Of a stretch of 64,000 nt of DNA, positions 15,677 through 25,960 are shown piece after piece. Within the stretch, counting starts at the first letter, position 1. Each line of letters opens with the position of its first letter. The position numbers and the translations under genes were made by a program. The notes beneath the pieces are model-generated. The model was not told the origin of the DNA. It saw only the letters and a program-made list of their open reading frames with translations, and searched no databases. The DNA is from Geodermatophilus ruber (GTDB lineage: Bacteria; Actinomycetota; Actinomycetes; Mycobacteriales; Geodermatophilaceae). The stretch spans positions 310,001-374,000 of the forward strand of contig NZ_FOSW01000003.1 in NCBI RefSeq assembly GCF_900114385.1, given 5' to 3'.

Positions 15677-18535
15677 ATGCTGACCGTGTCGCCCACCGAG
15701 CACCTGACCCGCACCGTCACGCTGACCATCGACGGCCGCGAGGTGACCGTGCCGGAAGGGACGACGATCTGGACGGCGGCGCGCGACGCCGGCATCGACG
15801 TCCCGGTGCTGTGTCACGACGAACGGTTCGACCCCGTGGGGGTGTGCCGGATGTGCGTCGTGGACGTCGGCGGCCGGGCCTACGCCGCCGCGTGCGTCCG
15901 CCCCTGCGAGGACGGCATGACCGTCGCCACCTCCACTCCCGACGTGGAGCGGAGCCGGGCGGTGCTCACCGAGCTGCTCGTGGTCGACCAGCCGCCGCGC
16001 GAGCGGGACCCGAAGCAGACCACGACCGGTGACAACCTGCTGCTCGCGCTGGCCGACCGCTACGGGGTTCCCGCCGACGGCCGGCTGCCGCGCGGCTCCG
16101 GGCGCGGCACCGACCTGTCGAACCCGGTGATCGCCGTCGACCACGACGGCTGCATCCTCTGCGACCGCTGCGTGCGGGCCTGCGACGACATCCAGGGCAA
16201 CGACGTCATCGGACGCAGCGGGAAGGGCTACACCACCCGGATCGCGTTCGACCTGAACGACCCGATGGGCAGCTCCTCCTGCGTCACCTGCGGCGAGTGC
16301 GTCGCCGCCTGCCCCACCGGGGCGCTGACCAACAAGCCGATCCGCGACGTGCCGATCCGGCCGCGCACCGAGCTGGACGCCGTGGACAGCGTCTGCCCCT
16401 ACTGCGGGGTGGGCTGCGCGCTGACCTACTACGTGGACCGGGAGCGCGGCGCCATCGCCTTCGCCGAAGGGCGCGACCAGCCCGGCTCGCAGGGCCGGCT
16501 GTGCGTCAAGGGCCGCTACGGCTGGGACTACGCCGCCTCACCCCAGCGCCTGACGACGCCGCTGATCCGGCGGGAGGACTCCTACCCCAAGGGCCCGCTG
16601 TCGGCGGAGGTGCGCGGCGAGGAGGAGGTCGGGCGCAAGGGCCGCACGGGCCGCAGGCCCGGCGGGCTGGTGCCGATGGAGGAGGTGCTGCCGCACTTCC
16701 GGGAGGCCACCTGGGAGGAGGCGCTGGACCTGGTCGCCCGCCGGCTCACGGCGATCCACGCCGAGGGCGGCCCAGGGGCGATCGCCGGGTTCGGCTCGGC
16801 GAAGTGCTCCAACGAGGAGGCCTACCTCTTCCAGAAGCTGATCCGCACCGGATTCCACACCAACAACGTCGACCACTGCACCCGGCTCTGCCACGCCTCC
16901 AGCGTCGCCGCGCTGTTCGAGGGGATCGGCTCCGGCGCGGTGTCGACCACCTACGGCGACGTCGTCAACGCCGATGTCGCCATCGTCGCGGGCAGCAACG
17001 CCCCGTCCAACCACCCGGTGGCCTCGTCGTTCTTCAAGCAGGCGCAGCGAGCCGGGACGACGATCATCTACGTCGACCCGCGCGCCGACCGGATGTCGGA
17101 GCACGCCGACATCTACTGCCAGCTCAAGCCGGGCACCGACGTCGCGTTCTACAACTCGGTGATGTACGAGGTGATCCGCCTCGGGCTGGTCGACGCCGAC
17201 TACGTCGCGACCCGCACCTCCAACTACGACGCGCTGGCCGCCACGGTCGCCGACTACCCGCCCGAGCGCGGCGAGCAGATCACCGGCGTCCCTGCCGACA
17301 CCATCCGCCGGGTCGCCCGCATCTGGGGCGAGGCCCGTGCCGGCGTCATCTTCTGGGGCATGGGGATCTCCCAGCACACGACCGGTACGGACAACGCCCG
17401 CTGCCTGATCGCGATGTGCGCCATCACCGGCAACGTCGGCAAGCCGGGCAGCGGGCTGCACCCGCTGCGCGGGCAGAACAACGTGCAGGGCGCCTCGGAC
17501 ATGGGCCTGATCCCGATGTTCTACCCGGACTACCAGCGGGCCGCCGAGCCCGCTGTCCACGACCGGTTCGAGCGCGTCTGGGGCGCCGACCTCGACCCGG
17601 AACCCGGGCTGACCGTCACCGAGATCATCTCCTCGGCGCTGAAGGGCGGCGTCCGCGGGATGTACATGATGGGTGAGAACCCGTTCCTGTCCGACCCGAA
17701 CATCAACAAGGTCCGCAAGGCGCTCGCCGCGCTGGACTTCCTGGTCGTGCAGGACATCTTCCTCACCGAGACCGGCGAGTTCGCCGACGTCATCCTCCCG
17801 GCGACCTCGTACCTGGAGAAGGAGGGGACCTACACCAACACCGACCGCCGGGTGCAGCTCGGCCGCAAGGTGCTCGATCCGCCCGGACAGGCGCGCGAGG
17901 ACTGGCGGGTGGTGCAGGACGTCGCCCGGCGGCTCGGCCTGGACTGGGACTACACCTCCCCGCGGGAGATCTTCGACGAGGTCGTCTCGCTCATGCCGAG
18001 CTACCGCAACCTGAGCTACGACAACCTCGGCGGCACCGGCAAGCTCTACCCGAACGACGACCCGGAGCACAGCGACGGCACCGTCGTGATGTTCGACGAG
18101 CGGTTCAACACCAGCGACGGCCTGGCCCATCTCGTGCCGGCCGAGTGGCTGCCGGCCAGGGAGCTGCCCGACGACGAGTACCCGATGGTGCTCAACACCG
18201 GCCGGCTGCTCGAGCACTGGCACACCGGCTCGATGACCCGCCGCTCGTACGCGCTGGACACGATCGCGCCCCGCGCCGAGGTCTACGTCAACCCCGAGGA
18301 CGCGGCGGCGCTGGGCCTGGTCGACGGCGGGATGGCGCGGGTCGCGTCCCGGCGCGGCCGGATCGAGCTGCACGTGAAGGTCTCCCACCGCGAGGCGCGC
18401 GGCAACTGCTTCATCCCCTTCCACTTCCGGGAGGCCGCGGCCAACCTGCTGACCATCGACGAGATCGATCCGTTCGGGAAGATCCCGGAGTTCAAGTTCT
18501 GCGCGGTCCACGTCGAGCCGGTGGAGGGGGCATGA
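15677..18535 (+). CDS. fdhF: formate dehydrogenase alpha subunit (NuoG-like N-terminus)
   Basis: The enzyme has 952 residues; GGAGAAGG precedes the ATG. In order: a [2Fe-2S] ferredoxin domain (CHDERFDPVGVCRMC, AACVRPC), a NuoG-type linker, two [4Fe-4S] clusters (CILCDRCVRAC; CVTCGECVAACPTGAL), the molybdopterin [4Fe-4S] motif CPYCGVGC from residue 240, the bis-MGD catalytic core, and the dinucleotide-binding domain with HWHTGSMTRRS. The metal ligand is probably Cys405 in HCTRLCHA, that is, a cysteine and not selenocysteine form. It oxidises formate to CO2 and hands electrons through its FeS chain to the NuoE-NuoF fusion encoded next (4-base ATGA overlap), giving a soluble NAD-dependent enzyme. 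Other molybdopterin oxidoreductase activity cannot be fully excluded. Confidence 0.93.
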   Translation: MLTVSPTEHLTRTVTLTIDGREVTVPEGTTIWTAARDAGIDVPVLCHDERFDPVGVCRMCVVDVGGRAYAAACVRPCEDGMTVATSTPDVERSRAVLTELLVVDQPPRERDPKQTTTGDNLLLALADRYGVPADGRLPRGSGRGTDLSNPVIAVDHDGCILCDRCVRACDDIQGNDVIGRSGKGYTTRIAFDLNDPMGSSSCVTCGECVAACPTGALTNKPIRDVPIRPRTELDAVDSVCPYCGVGCALTYYVDRERGAIAFAEGRDQPGSQGRLCVKGRYGWDYAASPQRLTTPLIRREDSYPKGPLSAEVRGEEEVGRKGRTGRRPGGLVPMEEVLPHFREATWEEALDLVARRLTAIHAEGGPGAIAGFGSAKCSNEEAYLFQKLIRTGFHTNNVDHCTRLCHASSVAALFEGIGSGAVSTTYGDVVNADVAIVAGSNAPSNHPVASSFFKQAQRAGTTIIYVDPRADRMSEHADIYCQLKPGTDVAFYNSVMYEVIRLGLVDADYVATRTSNYDALAATVADYPPERGEQITGVPADTIRRVARIWGEARAGVIFWGMGISQHTTGTDNARCLIAMCAITGNVGKPGSGLHPLRGQNNVQGASDMGLIPMFYPDYQRAAEPAVHDRFERVWGADLDPEPGLTVTEIISSALKGGVRGMYMMGENPFLSDPNINKVRKALAALDFLVVQDIFLTETGEFADVILPATSYLEKEGTYTNTDRRVQLGRKVLDPPGQAREDWRVVQDVARRLGLDWDYTSPREIFDEVVSLMPSYRNLSYDNLGGTGKLYPNDDPEHSDGTVVMFDERFNTSDGLAHLVPAEWLPARELPDDEYPMVLNTGRLLEHWHTGSMTRRSYALDTIAPRAEVYVNPEDAAALGLVDGGMARVASRRGRIELHVKVSHREARGNCFIPFHFREAAANLLTIDEIDPFGKIPEFKFCAVHVEPVEGA

Positions 18536-20235
18536 GCGCCGGGCAGGCGCGCGTCCCCGGGATCGAGGCCCGGGCGGGCAAGTTCCCCGGCCCGAGCCTC
18601 GTCCCGGCGCTCAACCTCATCCAGGAGCGCCGGGGCTGGCTACCCCGCGAGGAGCTCGAGGCGCTGTCCCGCGACACCCGACGGCCGTTGTACGAGATCG
18701 AGGGGCTGATCTCGTTCTACCCGCACTACCGCACCGAACCGCCGCCGGCGATCGCCGTCCACCTGTGCCACGACCTACCGTGCTGGCTGCGCGGCGGGCA
18801 GGACCGCATCGACGCGACGCGGACGCGCTACGCCGGCGATCCTGACGTCGAGGTCGTCGAGGTGTCCTGCCTCGGCCGCTGCGAGCGCGCCCCCGCGGTC
18901 GCGGTGAACGACCAGCCGGCCGCGGCGGCCGCGACCGATGACCTCGTCGCCGCCGCGCGCGCCGGTGCGCTGGCCCCGGTCCCGGCGGCGCGGCCCGGGC
19001 CGGACGGCCGGGGCGGTCCCTGGCCCAACGACCCGTACGCGCCGGGTGAGCAGCGGTACCGCGTCCTGCGGTCGCTGGTCACCGGTGAGCGCACCGCCGA
19101 CGCCGTCCTCACCGCCCTCGAGGACGCGGGGCTGCGCGGCATGGGCGGCGCGGGGTTCCCCACCGGGCGGAAGTGGAAACTGGTCGCCGCGCAGCCGGAT
19201 GGGCCGAAGTACGCAGTCTGCAACGCCGACGAGTCCGAGCCCGGCACGTTCAAGGACCGGCAGATCCTCGCCGAGCAGGCCCACCTCGTGCTCGAGGGCC
19301 TGCTGCTCGGCATGGTCGTCGTGGGGGCCGAGGAGGGGTGGGTCTTCATCCGCCACGAGTACGGCCCCGAGGAGGCGGTGCTCCGGGAGGAGATCGAGTT
19401 CCTGCGCGGCGAGGGTCTGCTCGGTGACGACGTCGCGGGCAGCGGACGGCGGCTGTCGGTGGAGATCTTCACCTCTCCCGGCGGCTACATCCTCGGCGAG
19501 GAGTCGGCCCTGCTCGAGTGCATGGAGGGCCACCGCGGCGAGCCCCGGAACAAGCCGCCGTTCCCCGGCACCTACGGCCTGTGGGGCCGGCCCACGCTGA
19601 TGAACTCGGTGGAGACCCTCGCCGACGTGCCCGTCATCGTCGAGCGGGGCGCCGGGTGGTGGCAGGACCAGGGGGTCGGCGGGTCGACCGGGCTGAAGTT
19701 CTTCGCCGTCTCCGGGGACGTGGCCCGGCCGGGCGTGTACTGCGTGCCGATGGGCACCACGGTCGGCGGCCTGCTGGAGGCGGCCGGCGGGATGGCCGAC
19801 GGCGCCACGCTCGCGGCGGTGCAGCCCGGGGGCGCCTCCTCCAACTTCCTCGGCCCCGACCGGCTCGACGTCCGCCTCGACTTCGACACCCTGGCCGAGG
19901 CCGGTTCGATGCTCGGCTCGGGCGCCATGGTGGTGATGGCCGAGGGCACCGACCTGCTGGCCGCGGCCACCAACGTGCTGCGCTTCTTCCGGAACGAGTC
20001 GTGCGGCAAGTGCGTCCCGTGCCGGGTGGGCTCGGCCAAGGCGTACGTCCTGCTCACCGAGGCGCTCGCCGACGGCGGCCTGGACGAGAGCCGGCGGACC
20101 GTGCTGGCGGAGCTGGAGACGGTGCTGCGGAAGACGTCGATCTGCGGGCTCGGGCAGGTCGCGCTCGGTCCGGTGGTCAGCGTGCTCGGGCTGGAGCGCG
20201 GCGGCGCCGTGGCCCGGCCGCAGCCGCGGGACTAG
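18532..20235 (+). CDS. NADH-dehydrogenase-like NuoE-NuoF fusion subunit of formate dehydrogenase
   Basis: A 567-residue fusion. Residues 1 to about 145 are NuoE-like with the [2Fe-2S] ligands C79, C84, C113 and C117 (CHDLPC, CLGRC). The NuoF part has the FMN/NADH glycine loop GMGGAGFPTGRKWK (203-216), the NADH-site ESEPGTFKDR, and the [4Fe-4S] ligands C491, C494, C497 (CGKCVPC) and C538 (SICGLG). It is the diaphorase that reduces NAD+ with electrons from the alpha subunit, as in FdsABG enzymes where the two parts are separate polypeptides. Start and upstream stop overlap by 4 bases (ATGA), so translation is coupled. MoeA follows 9 bases after its stop. Confidence 0.92.
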   Translation: MSAGQARVPGIEARAGKFPGPSLVPALNLIQERRGWLPREELEALSRDTRRPLYEIEGLISFYPHYRTEPPPAIAVHLCHDLPCWLRGGQDRIDATRTRYAGDPDVEVVEVSCLGRCERAPAVAVNDQPAAAAATDDLVAAARAGALAPVPAARPGPDGRGGPWPNDPYAPGEQRYRVLRSLVTGERTADAVLTALEDAGLRGMGGAGFPTGRKWKLVAAQPDGPKYAVCNADESEPGTFKDRQILAEQAHLVLEGLLLGMVVVGAEEGWVFIRHEYGPEEAVLREEIEFLRGEGLLGDDVAGSGRRLSVEIFTSPGGYILGEESALLECMEGHRGEPRNKPPFPGTYGLWGRPTLMNSVETLADVPVIVERGAGWWQDQGVGGSTGLKFFAVSGDVARPGVYCVPMGTTVGGLLEAAGGMADGATLAAVQPGGASSNFLGPDRLDVRLDFDTLAEAGSMLGSGAMVVMAEGTDLLAAATNVLRFFRNESCGKCVPCRVGSAKAYVLLTEALADGGLDESRRTVLAELETVLRKTSICGLGQVALGPVVSVLGLERGGAVARPQPRD

Positions 20236-20244
20236 AGCCCGAGC

Positions 20245-21471
20245 ATGCCGGGGCACGAGTTCTTCACCGCGCTGACCGTGGCCGAGGCCCTCCGGGGGTT
20301 CCGGCCGGGGCGGCGCTCCGCGGTCGAGATCGTGCCCCTGGACGCGGCACTGCACCGGGTGCCGGCCGCGCCGGTGACCACGCCCGCCCCGCTGCCCGGC
20401 TTCGCCCGGGCCACCGTCGACGGCTTCGCCGTGCGCGCCGCCGACACGTTCGGGGTGTCCGAGGGGCTGCCGGGATACCTCGACGTCATCGGCGCGGTCC
20501 GCATGGGCGCCACGCCGACCACCGGCGTCCGGCCCGGCACCGCGGTGGCCATCCCGACCGGGGGTGCGCTGCCGCCCGGCGCCGACGCCGTCGTCATGGT
20601 CGAGTACACGCAGGAAGCCATGCCCGGCACCATCGAGGTGGTGCGCCCCGCGGCACCCGGCGACGGGCTGGTGCGGGCCGACGAGGACGTTCCGGCCGGC
20701 GCCGAGCTCGTGCCCGCCGGGCGGCCGCTGCGCGCCCAGGACCTCGGCCTGCTGGCCGCCGCGGGGGTGCGCGAGCTCGCCGTCCACGCCCGGCCCGCGG
20801 TGGCCATCATCTCCACCGGCGACGAGGTCGTGCCGGCCACGACCACGGCACTGCGGCCCGGGCAGGTGCGCGACGCCACTGCCGTGGCCCTGGCGGGGCT
20901 GGTCGCCGACGCGGGCGGCGCACCCGACCCGAGGGGGATCGTCCCGGACGACGCCGGGCTCCTCGACGAGGCGCTGCGCGCCGCGATGAAGACCTGCGAC
21001 CTCGCCGTCGTCAGCGCCGGCTCGTCGGTGGGCGCCCGCGACGAGACCGCCGGTGTCGTCGCCGGGCTGGGGCCGCCGGGCATCTTCTGCCACGGCCTGG
21101 CGATCCGGCCGGGCAAGCCGACCCTGCTCGCCGAGTGCGACGGCGTGCCGGTCATCGGGTTGCCGGGCAACCCGCTGTCGGCCCTGGTGGTGTTCCGCCT
21201 GGTCGGCGTGCCGGTGCTCCGCCGGATCGGCGGCTGCCTGCGGCCTCCACCGGAGCCACGCACCCGGGCGCGCCTGGCCCGGCAGGTGCCGTCGGCCGCC
21301 GGGCGCCTGGACGTCGTCCAGGTGCGCCTGGACGACGGGGTGGCCGAGCCGATCTTCGGGCACTCCGCGCTGCTGTCGGTGCTGGCCGCCGCCGACGGCT
21401 ACGTGCTCGTGCCCGAGGCAGCCACCGGGCTGGCCGCCGGCGCCGAGGTCGAGGTGGTGCTCTATCAGTAG
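20245..21471 (+). CDS. moeA: molybdopterin molybdenumtransferase MoeA
   Basis: The protein has 408 residues and the standard MoeA layout: ATVDGFAVRAADTFG (adenylyl-MPT site), IPTGGALPPGADAVVMVEYT, IISTGDEVV, the MogA-like domain with SAGSSVGARDET and GLPGNPLSALVVF, and the C-terminal beta-barrel. It inserts molybdate (or tungstate) into adenylylated molybdopterin. Lying directly behind AOR and FDH, it probably serves their cofactor; which metal it prefers cannot be read from the sequence. A second MoeA-type gene follows in a different frame, overlapping its 3' end. Confidence 0.92.
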   Translation: MPGHEFFTALTVAEALRGFRPGRRSAVEIVPLDAALHRVPAAPVTTPAPLPGFARATVDGFAVRAADTFGVSEGLPGYLDVIGAVRMGATPTTGVRPGTAVAIPTGGALPPGADAVVMVEYTQEAMPGTIEVVRPAAPGDGLVRADEDVPAGAELVPAGRPLRAQDLGLLAAAGVRELAVHARPAVAIISTGDEVVPATTTALRPGQVRDATAVALAGLVADAGGAPDPRGIVPDDAGLLDEALRAAMKTCDLAVVSAGSSVGARDETAGVVAGLGPPGIFCHGLAIRPGKPTLLAECDGVPVIGLPGNPLSALVVFRLVGVPVLRRIGGCLRPPPEPRTRARLARQVPSAAGRLDVVQVRLDDGVAEPIFGHSALLSVLAAADGYVLVPEAATGLAAGAEVEVVLYQ

Positions 21472-23395
21472 CGACACGACCAGCCCGTTCATCCGGGACG
21501 TTCCCGCGGAGCAGGCCCTGGAGGCGTGGCGGCGGGCCTGCGCGGCCGGAGGTTGCCCCGAACGCATCCCGGCCGTGCGCGTGGGCCTGGCCGACGCCGT
21601 GGGCAGGGTGACCGCCGAGGCGGTGTGGGCCCGGCGCTCCTCACCGGCGTTCGACGCGGCCGCGATGGACGGCATCGCGGTCTCCTCCGCCGCCACCGTG
21701 GGTGCGAGTGAGACCACTCCCCTACGCCTGCCCCCCGACGCCTACGACGTGGTCGACACCGGGGACCCGCTGCCGGATGCGCGTGATGCGGTCGTCATGC
21801 GCGAGCAGGTCCACTACGAGCGGACGCCGGCCGGCCCGGTCGCCGAACTCCGCGCCGCCGTCCCGCCCTACCAGCACGTGCGCTCCGTGGGCGAGGACGT
21901 GGCGGCCGGTGAGCTGCTGCTGCCCGAAGGCCACCGGCTGCGTGCTGTCGACGTGGCCGCGGCCGCGGCGGCCGGCGCGGTCGATCTGCTCGTGCGACGG
22001 GCTCCCGTCGTGGCCGTCCTGCCGACCGGGGACGAGATCCGGCCGCTCGGGGGGGCGGTCGAGCCGGGACAGATCCCGGACACCAACTCCCTCATGCTGG
22101 CCGCTCAGGCGCGGGAGGCCGGGTGCGAGGCCGTCGTCCTGCCCATCGAGCCGGACGACCCGGCCCGGATCGCCGCGGCGGTCCACGCCGCGGCCGCCGA
22201 GTCCGACCTGGTCCTCGTGGTGGCGGGCTCCAGCGCCGGACGCGACGACTACACGGCCCAGGTCGTCGAGCAGGCCGGCACCCTCGTCGTCCACGGCGTC
22301 GCCGTGCGCCCGGGTCATCCGGTCGTGCTCGGCCTCGTCGACGCAACCCCGGTGGTGGGCTGCCCGGGCTACCCCGTCTCGGCGGCCCTGACGTTCGACA
22401 TCTTCGCCGCGCCGCTGCTGGCCGCGCTGCAGGGCGCGGCGGTGCAGCGCCGCCCGGTCACCCGGGCCCGGCTGTCCCGCAAGCTCGCCTCCGTGGTCGG
22501 GATGGACGACTGGATCCGGGTGCGGCTGGGCGAGGTCGCCGGCCGGGTCGTGGCCACACCGCTGTCCCGGGGAGCGGGCGTGCTCACCTCCCTCGTCCGG
22601 GCCGACGGGCTGCTCGTCGTCCCCGCCGGTACCGAGGGCCACCAGGCCGGGGAGGACGTCGAGATCGACCTGCTGCGCGGCCTGGACGAGATCAGGCGCA
22701 CGATCGTGGTCATCGGCTCCCACGACCTGGTGCTCGACCTGGCCGCATCGGAGCTGCGCCGCCGCGACCCGCGGATCAGCCTGGCCTCCTCCAACGTCGG
22801 CTCGCTCGGCGGGCTGGTCGCCGTCCGGGACGAGCTGTGCCACCTGGCCGGGTCGCACCTGCTCGACCCGGCGTCCGGCGAGTACACGCTGCCCTACGTC
22901 GACCGGCTGCTGGCCGGTCGGGATGTCGCCGTCGTGCGCCTGGTCCACCGCGAGCAGGGCCTGATCGTCCGGCCGGGCAACCCCCTGGGGCTGCAGGACG
23001 TCAAGGACCTCACCCGCCGGGGCGTCCGCTACGTGAACCGGCAGCGGGGCGCCGGCACCCGGGTGCTGCTCGACCACGAGCTCACCCGCCGCGGCCTGTC
23101 CCCCGACGACGTCGAGGGCTACGCCCGCGAGGAGCACACCCACCTGGCGGTGGCGGGAGCGGTCGCCGCCGGCCGGGCGGACTGCGGGCTGGGCATCCTC
23201 GCGGCGGCCCGCGCCTACGCTCTGGACTTCGTGCCGGTGACGACCGAGCCCTACGACCTCGTCGTCACCGCCGGTCTGCTCGACGCCCCCGTGCTGGCCC
23301 CGCTCTGGGAGCTGCTGGGCTCGGCCGCCTTCCGCGCCGCTGTCGAGGGCCTGGGTGGCTACTGCACCGAGGAGACGGGCCGGCGGATCCGGTAG
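21464..23395 (+). CDS. MoeA fused to a PBP-like domain (molybdopterin biosynthesis protein), no canonical start codon
   Basis: About 643 residues. The first 400 or so are a second MoeA (AEQALEAWRRACAAGG, VGLADAVGRVTAEAVW, FDAAAMDG, PTGDEIRPLGG, VAGSSAGRDDYT, GCPGYPVSAALTFDIF). The last 220 or so are a periplasmic-binding-protein-like domain (VVIGSHDLVLDLAASEL, YVNRQRGAGTRVLLDHEL, CGLGILAAARAYALDFVPV), known from MoeA-PBP fusions that may sense or deliver the oxyanion. The conserved N-terminus begins just after the MoeA stop (21469-21471), but this frame has no ATG, GTG or TTG there; the first is GTG at 21575, too far inside. I give the ATC at 21464 as a nominal start. A rare start codon, frameshifting from MoeA, or a sequence error would explain it. 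Confidence 0.85.
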   Translation: MSSDTTSPFIRDVPAEQALEAWRRACAAGGCPERIPAVRVGLADAVGRVTAEAVWARRSSPAFDAAAMDGIAVSSAATVGASETTPLRLPPDAYDVVDTGDPLPDARDAVVMREQVHYERTPAGPVAELRAAVPPYQHVRSVGEDVAAGELLLPEGHRLRAVDVAAAAAAGAVDLLVRRAPVVAVLPTGDEIRPLGGAVEPGQIPDTNSLMLAAQAREAGCEAVVLPIEPDDPARIAAAVHAAAAESDLVLVVAGSSAGRDDYTAQVVEQAGTLVVHGVAVRPGHPVVLGLVDATPVVGCPGYPVSAALTFDIFAAPLLAALQGAAVQRRPVTRARLSRKLASVVGMDDWIRVRLGEVAGRVVATPLSRGAGVLTSLVRADGLLVVPAGTEGHQAGEDVEIDLLRGLDEIRRTIVVIGSHDLVLDLAASELRRRDPRISLASSNVGSLGGLVAVRDELCHLAGSHLLDPASGEYTLPYVDRLLAGRDVAVVRLVHREQGLIVRPGNPLGLQDVKDLTRRGVRYVNRQRGAGTRVLLDHELTRRGLSPDDVEGYAREEHTHLAVAGAVAAGRADCGLGILAAARAYALDFVPVTTEPYDLVVTAGLLDAPVLAPLWELLGSAAFRAAVEGLGGYCTEETGRRIR

Positions 23396-24114
23396 GACGC
23401 CGTCCTCCTGGCCACTTCTCGCCCCATCGGGAGGACCTGCCCTGCTGCGGATCGCGCCGGGCTGTTGCCCGATCCCGGGACCGGCTACCGCCAGGCCGTC
23501 CATACCCCTGCGCATCCCGGCCGTAGCCGTGTGCGGGTGTGACGTGTCGCCCCTCGGACACCACGAAGTGGGATTCGCCCCATCCCGCCGAGTCGGTGGA
23601 TCACCGACTCCCGGCAGTCAGGCCCGAACGGCCCGCTGGCCCTCCCCCGCCGCAGCGCGTGACCGACGCGCGCACCGCGCTCGCGGCCGCCGTCGGCGGC
23701 GGAGCCGTCGTCGTGATCGCCGACGGCGGCAGGCCCCGGACGGGTCCGGCCATGCCTCGCCTCACCGCCCCCGCTCCGCCGCCGGCGGTCCCTCCGGGCA
23801 GCGGAGCGCCGGTGCCACTCCGCCCGGCGGCTGGGCCTTCGGCGGCAACGCGTCGATGCGGTTGCCCGAGCCGCGGCCGTGTGAGCCCGACCCTTGCGAC
23901 TGACACTCCGAAACGCGCACCTGAACAGGCCGGATGAGGGCCGGCGCATCGCCACGTCGGCGCGTCTACGTGTCAGGAGTGCGAGAAGACCACTGGAGTG
24001 ACCGGCGGGGCGCCCTGACCGGAAAAGTTCCGTCCGATCCGGTTCCGCTCCCGGTCTGCGGCCGCCCATGACCTGACGATCGGACCGCACGGGTAGGGCG
24101 GCGCGAGGAGTGGC
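23396..24114. other. intergenic region with polar repeat C and a possible ribB-like remnant
   Basis: No intact gene. At 23659-23735 the plus strand reads VTDARTALAAAVGGGAVVVI, which resembles the start of a RibB/RibAB protein, after which similarity is lost. It may be a remnant; confidence is low. Polar repeat copy C lies at 23529-23575. Confidence 0.35.
23529..23575 (+). repeat. polar intergenic repeat, copy C
   Basis: It reads GTGTGCGGGTGTGACGTGTC, then GCCCCTCGGACACCACGAAG and TGGGATTC. It is close to copy B over the whole length and in the same orientation. Confidence 0.7.
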
Positions 24115-24726
24115 ATGGGAACGGGTCTGCCGTTCGACAACGTCCTGGCGGCCGCGCAGACGGGAGCCGCGTGGGCGTTCGAGGTTCTCTACCGCGACCT
24201 GTCGCCGGCCGTGACCGGCTACCTGCGTCTGCACGGCGCGCTCGAGCCCGACGACCTGGCCAGCGAGACCTTCGTCGGTGTCTTCACCGGGTTGGCCCGC
24301 TTCCAGGGGGACGAGGCGGCTCTGCGTTCATGGGTATTCACCATCGCCCACCGGCGGCTCATGGACGACTGGCGCCGGCGCAGCCGCCGGCCCCAGCTCG
24401 CCGACCATCCTGATGCGCTGAGCGAAGTGGCTGGCAGCATCGGCGGCGACGTCGAGGACGATGCCCTCGCCCGCGTCGGCGCCGAGAACGTGCACTCGTG
24501 GTGCGCGCAACTGCCAGAGGACCAGCGCACCGTGCTGCTGCTTCGCATCCTGGCCGACCTGACGATCGAGCAGATCGCCGAGGTGATGGAGCGGTCGGCC
24601 GGGGCCGTGAAGGCACTCCAGCGGCGGGGACTTCGCACCCTGCGGGCGCTGCTCGAAGAGGCCTCTCCCGCGGAGGCTGTGAACGGTGCGACGACGGCGG
24701 ACCTCTATCCGGCCGTCGCGCGATGA
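24115..24726 (+). CDS. ECF RNA polymerase sigma factor
   Basis: The protein has 203 residues with GAGGAG 5 bases before the ATG. Sigma region 2 spans about 20-95 (AFEVLYRDLSPAVTGYL, DDLASETFVGVFTGLARF, RSWVFTIAHRRLMDDWRR). Region 4 spans about 130-185 (LPEDQRTVLLLRILADLTIE, QIAEVMERSAGAVKALQRRG). It lacks a region 1 and so is an ECF (group 4) factor that directs RNA polymerase to stress promoters. The next gene starts 10 bases after its stop and encodes a membrane protein, the usual place for an anti-sigma factor. Confidence 0.92.
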   Translation: MGTGLPFDNVLAAAQTGAAWAFEVLYRDLSPAVTGYLRLHGALEPDDLASETFVGVFTGLARFQGDEAALRSWVFTIAHRRLMDDWRRRSRRPQLADHPDALSEVAGSIGGDVEDDALARVGAENVHSWCAQLPEDQRTVLLLRILADLTIEQIAEVMERSAGAVKALQRRGLRTLRALLEEASPAEAVNGATTADLYPAVAR

Positions 24727-24736
24727 CGGGGACGAG

Positions 24737-25606
<870 letters not shown>

Positions 25607-25833
25607 CGCTGTCGCCTCGGTAGCCTCGCCCTTCTGGTCAGCGACAAGGGGCAAGGTCTCGGGCGGCGGCGATGACTGCCCCCGCGCTGCCGCAGCCACA
25701 AGCGCCGGCAGGCCGGAGGCGGCCCTCCGCGTCTCCCTGCTCGACGTCCCCGCTGGGGCGGGAGCGTGGCCCAGCGGGGACAGCGTGACGCGAGAAACTC
25801 CGGCGCCGGCGTACCCCTACACCGGGAGCCGGC

Positions 25834-25960
25834 GATGACCTGGGTGAGATGGCCCCGCCTCGCCTCCCCCGTCGGCCGTTCCGTGCCGCCGGGTGGCAGG
25901 TGGGCGGTGATCTCACCTCTCTTGTGCCGCGTCATGACTTCTTCAGGGGGAAGGCACCCG
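25834..25960 (+). promoter_or_regulatory. structured leader of the DUF5994 gene (leader C)
   Basis: GATGAC (25834-25839) is followed by GGTGAGATGGCCCCGCC. The arm 25843-25850 (GGTGAGAT) pairs perfectly with 25910-25917 (ATCTCACC), with more pairs inside. It ends 43 bases before the ATG. The plan is the same as the leaders of the zinc-ribbon genes at 2920 and 4061. Confidence 0.55.

Noticed and set aside
23539-23937. Plus-strand frame containing a RibB-like opening
   Set aside because: Only about 20 residues resemble RibB; the rest is composition-driven, so it is noted as a possible remnant only.
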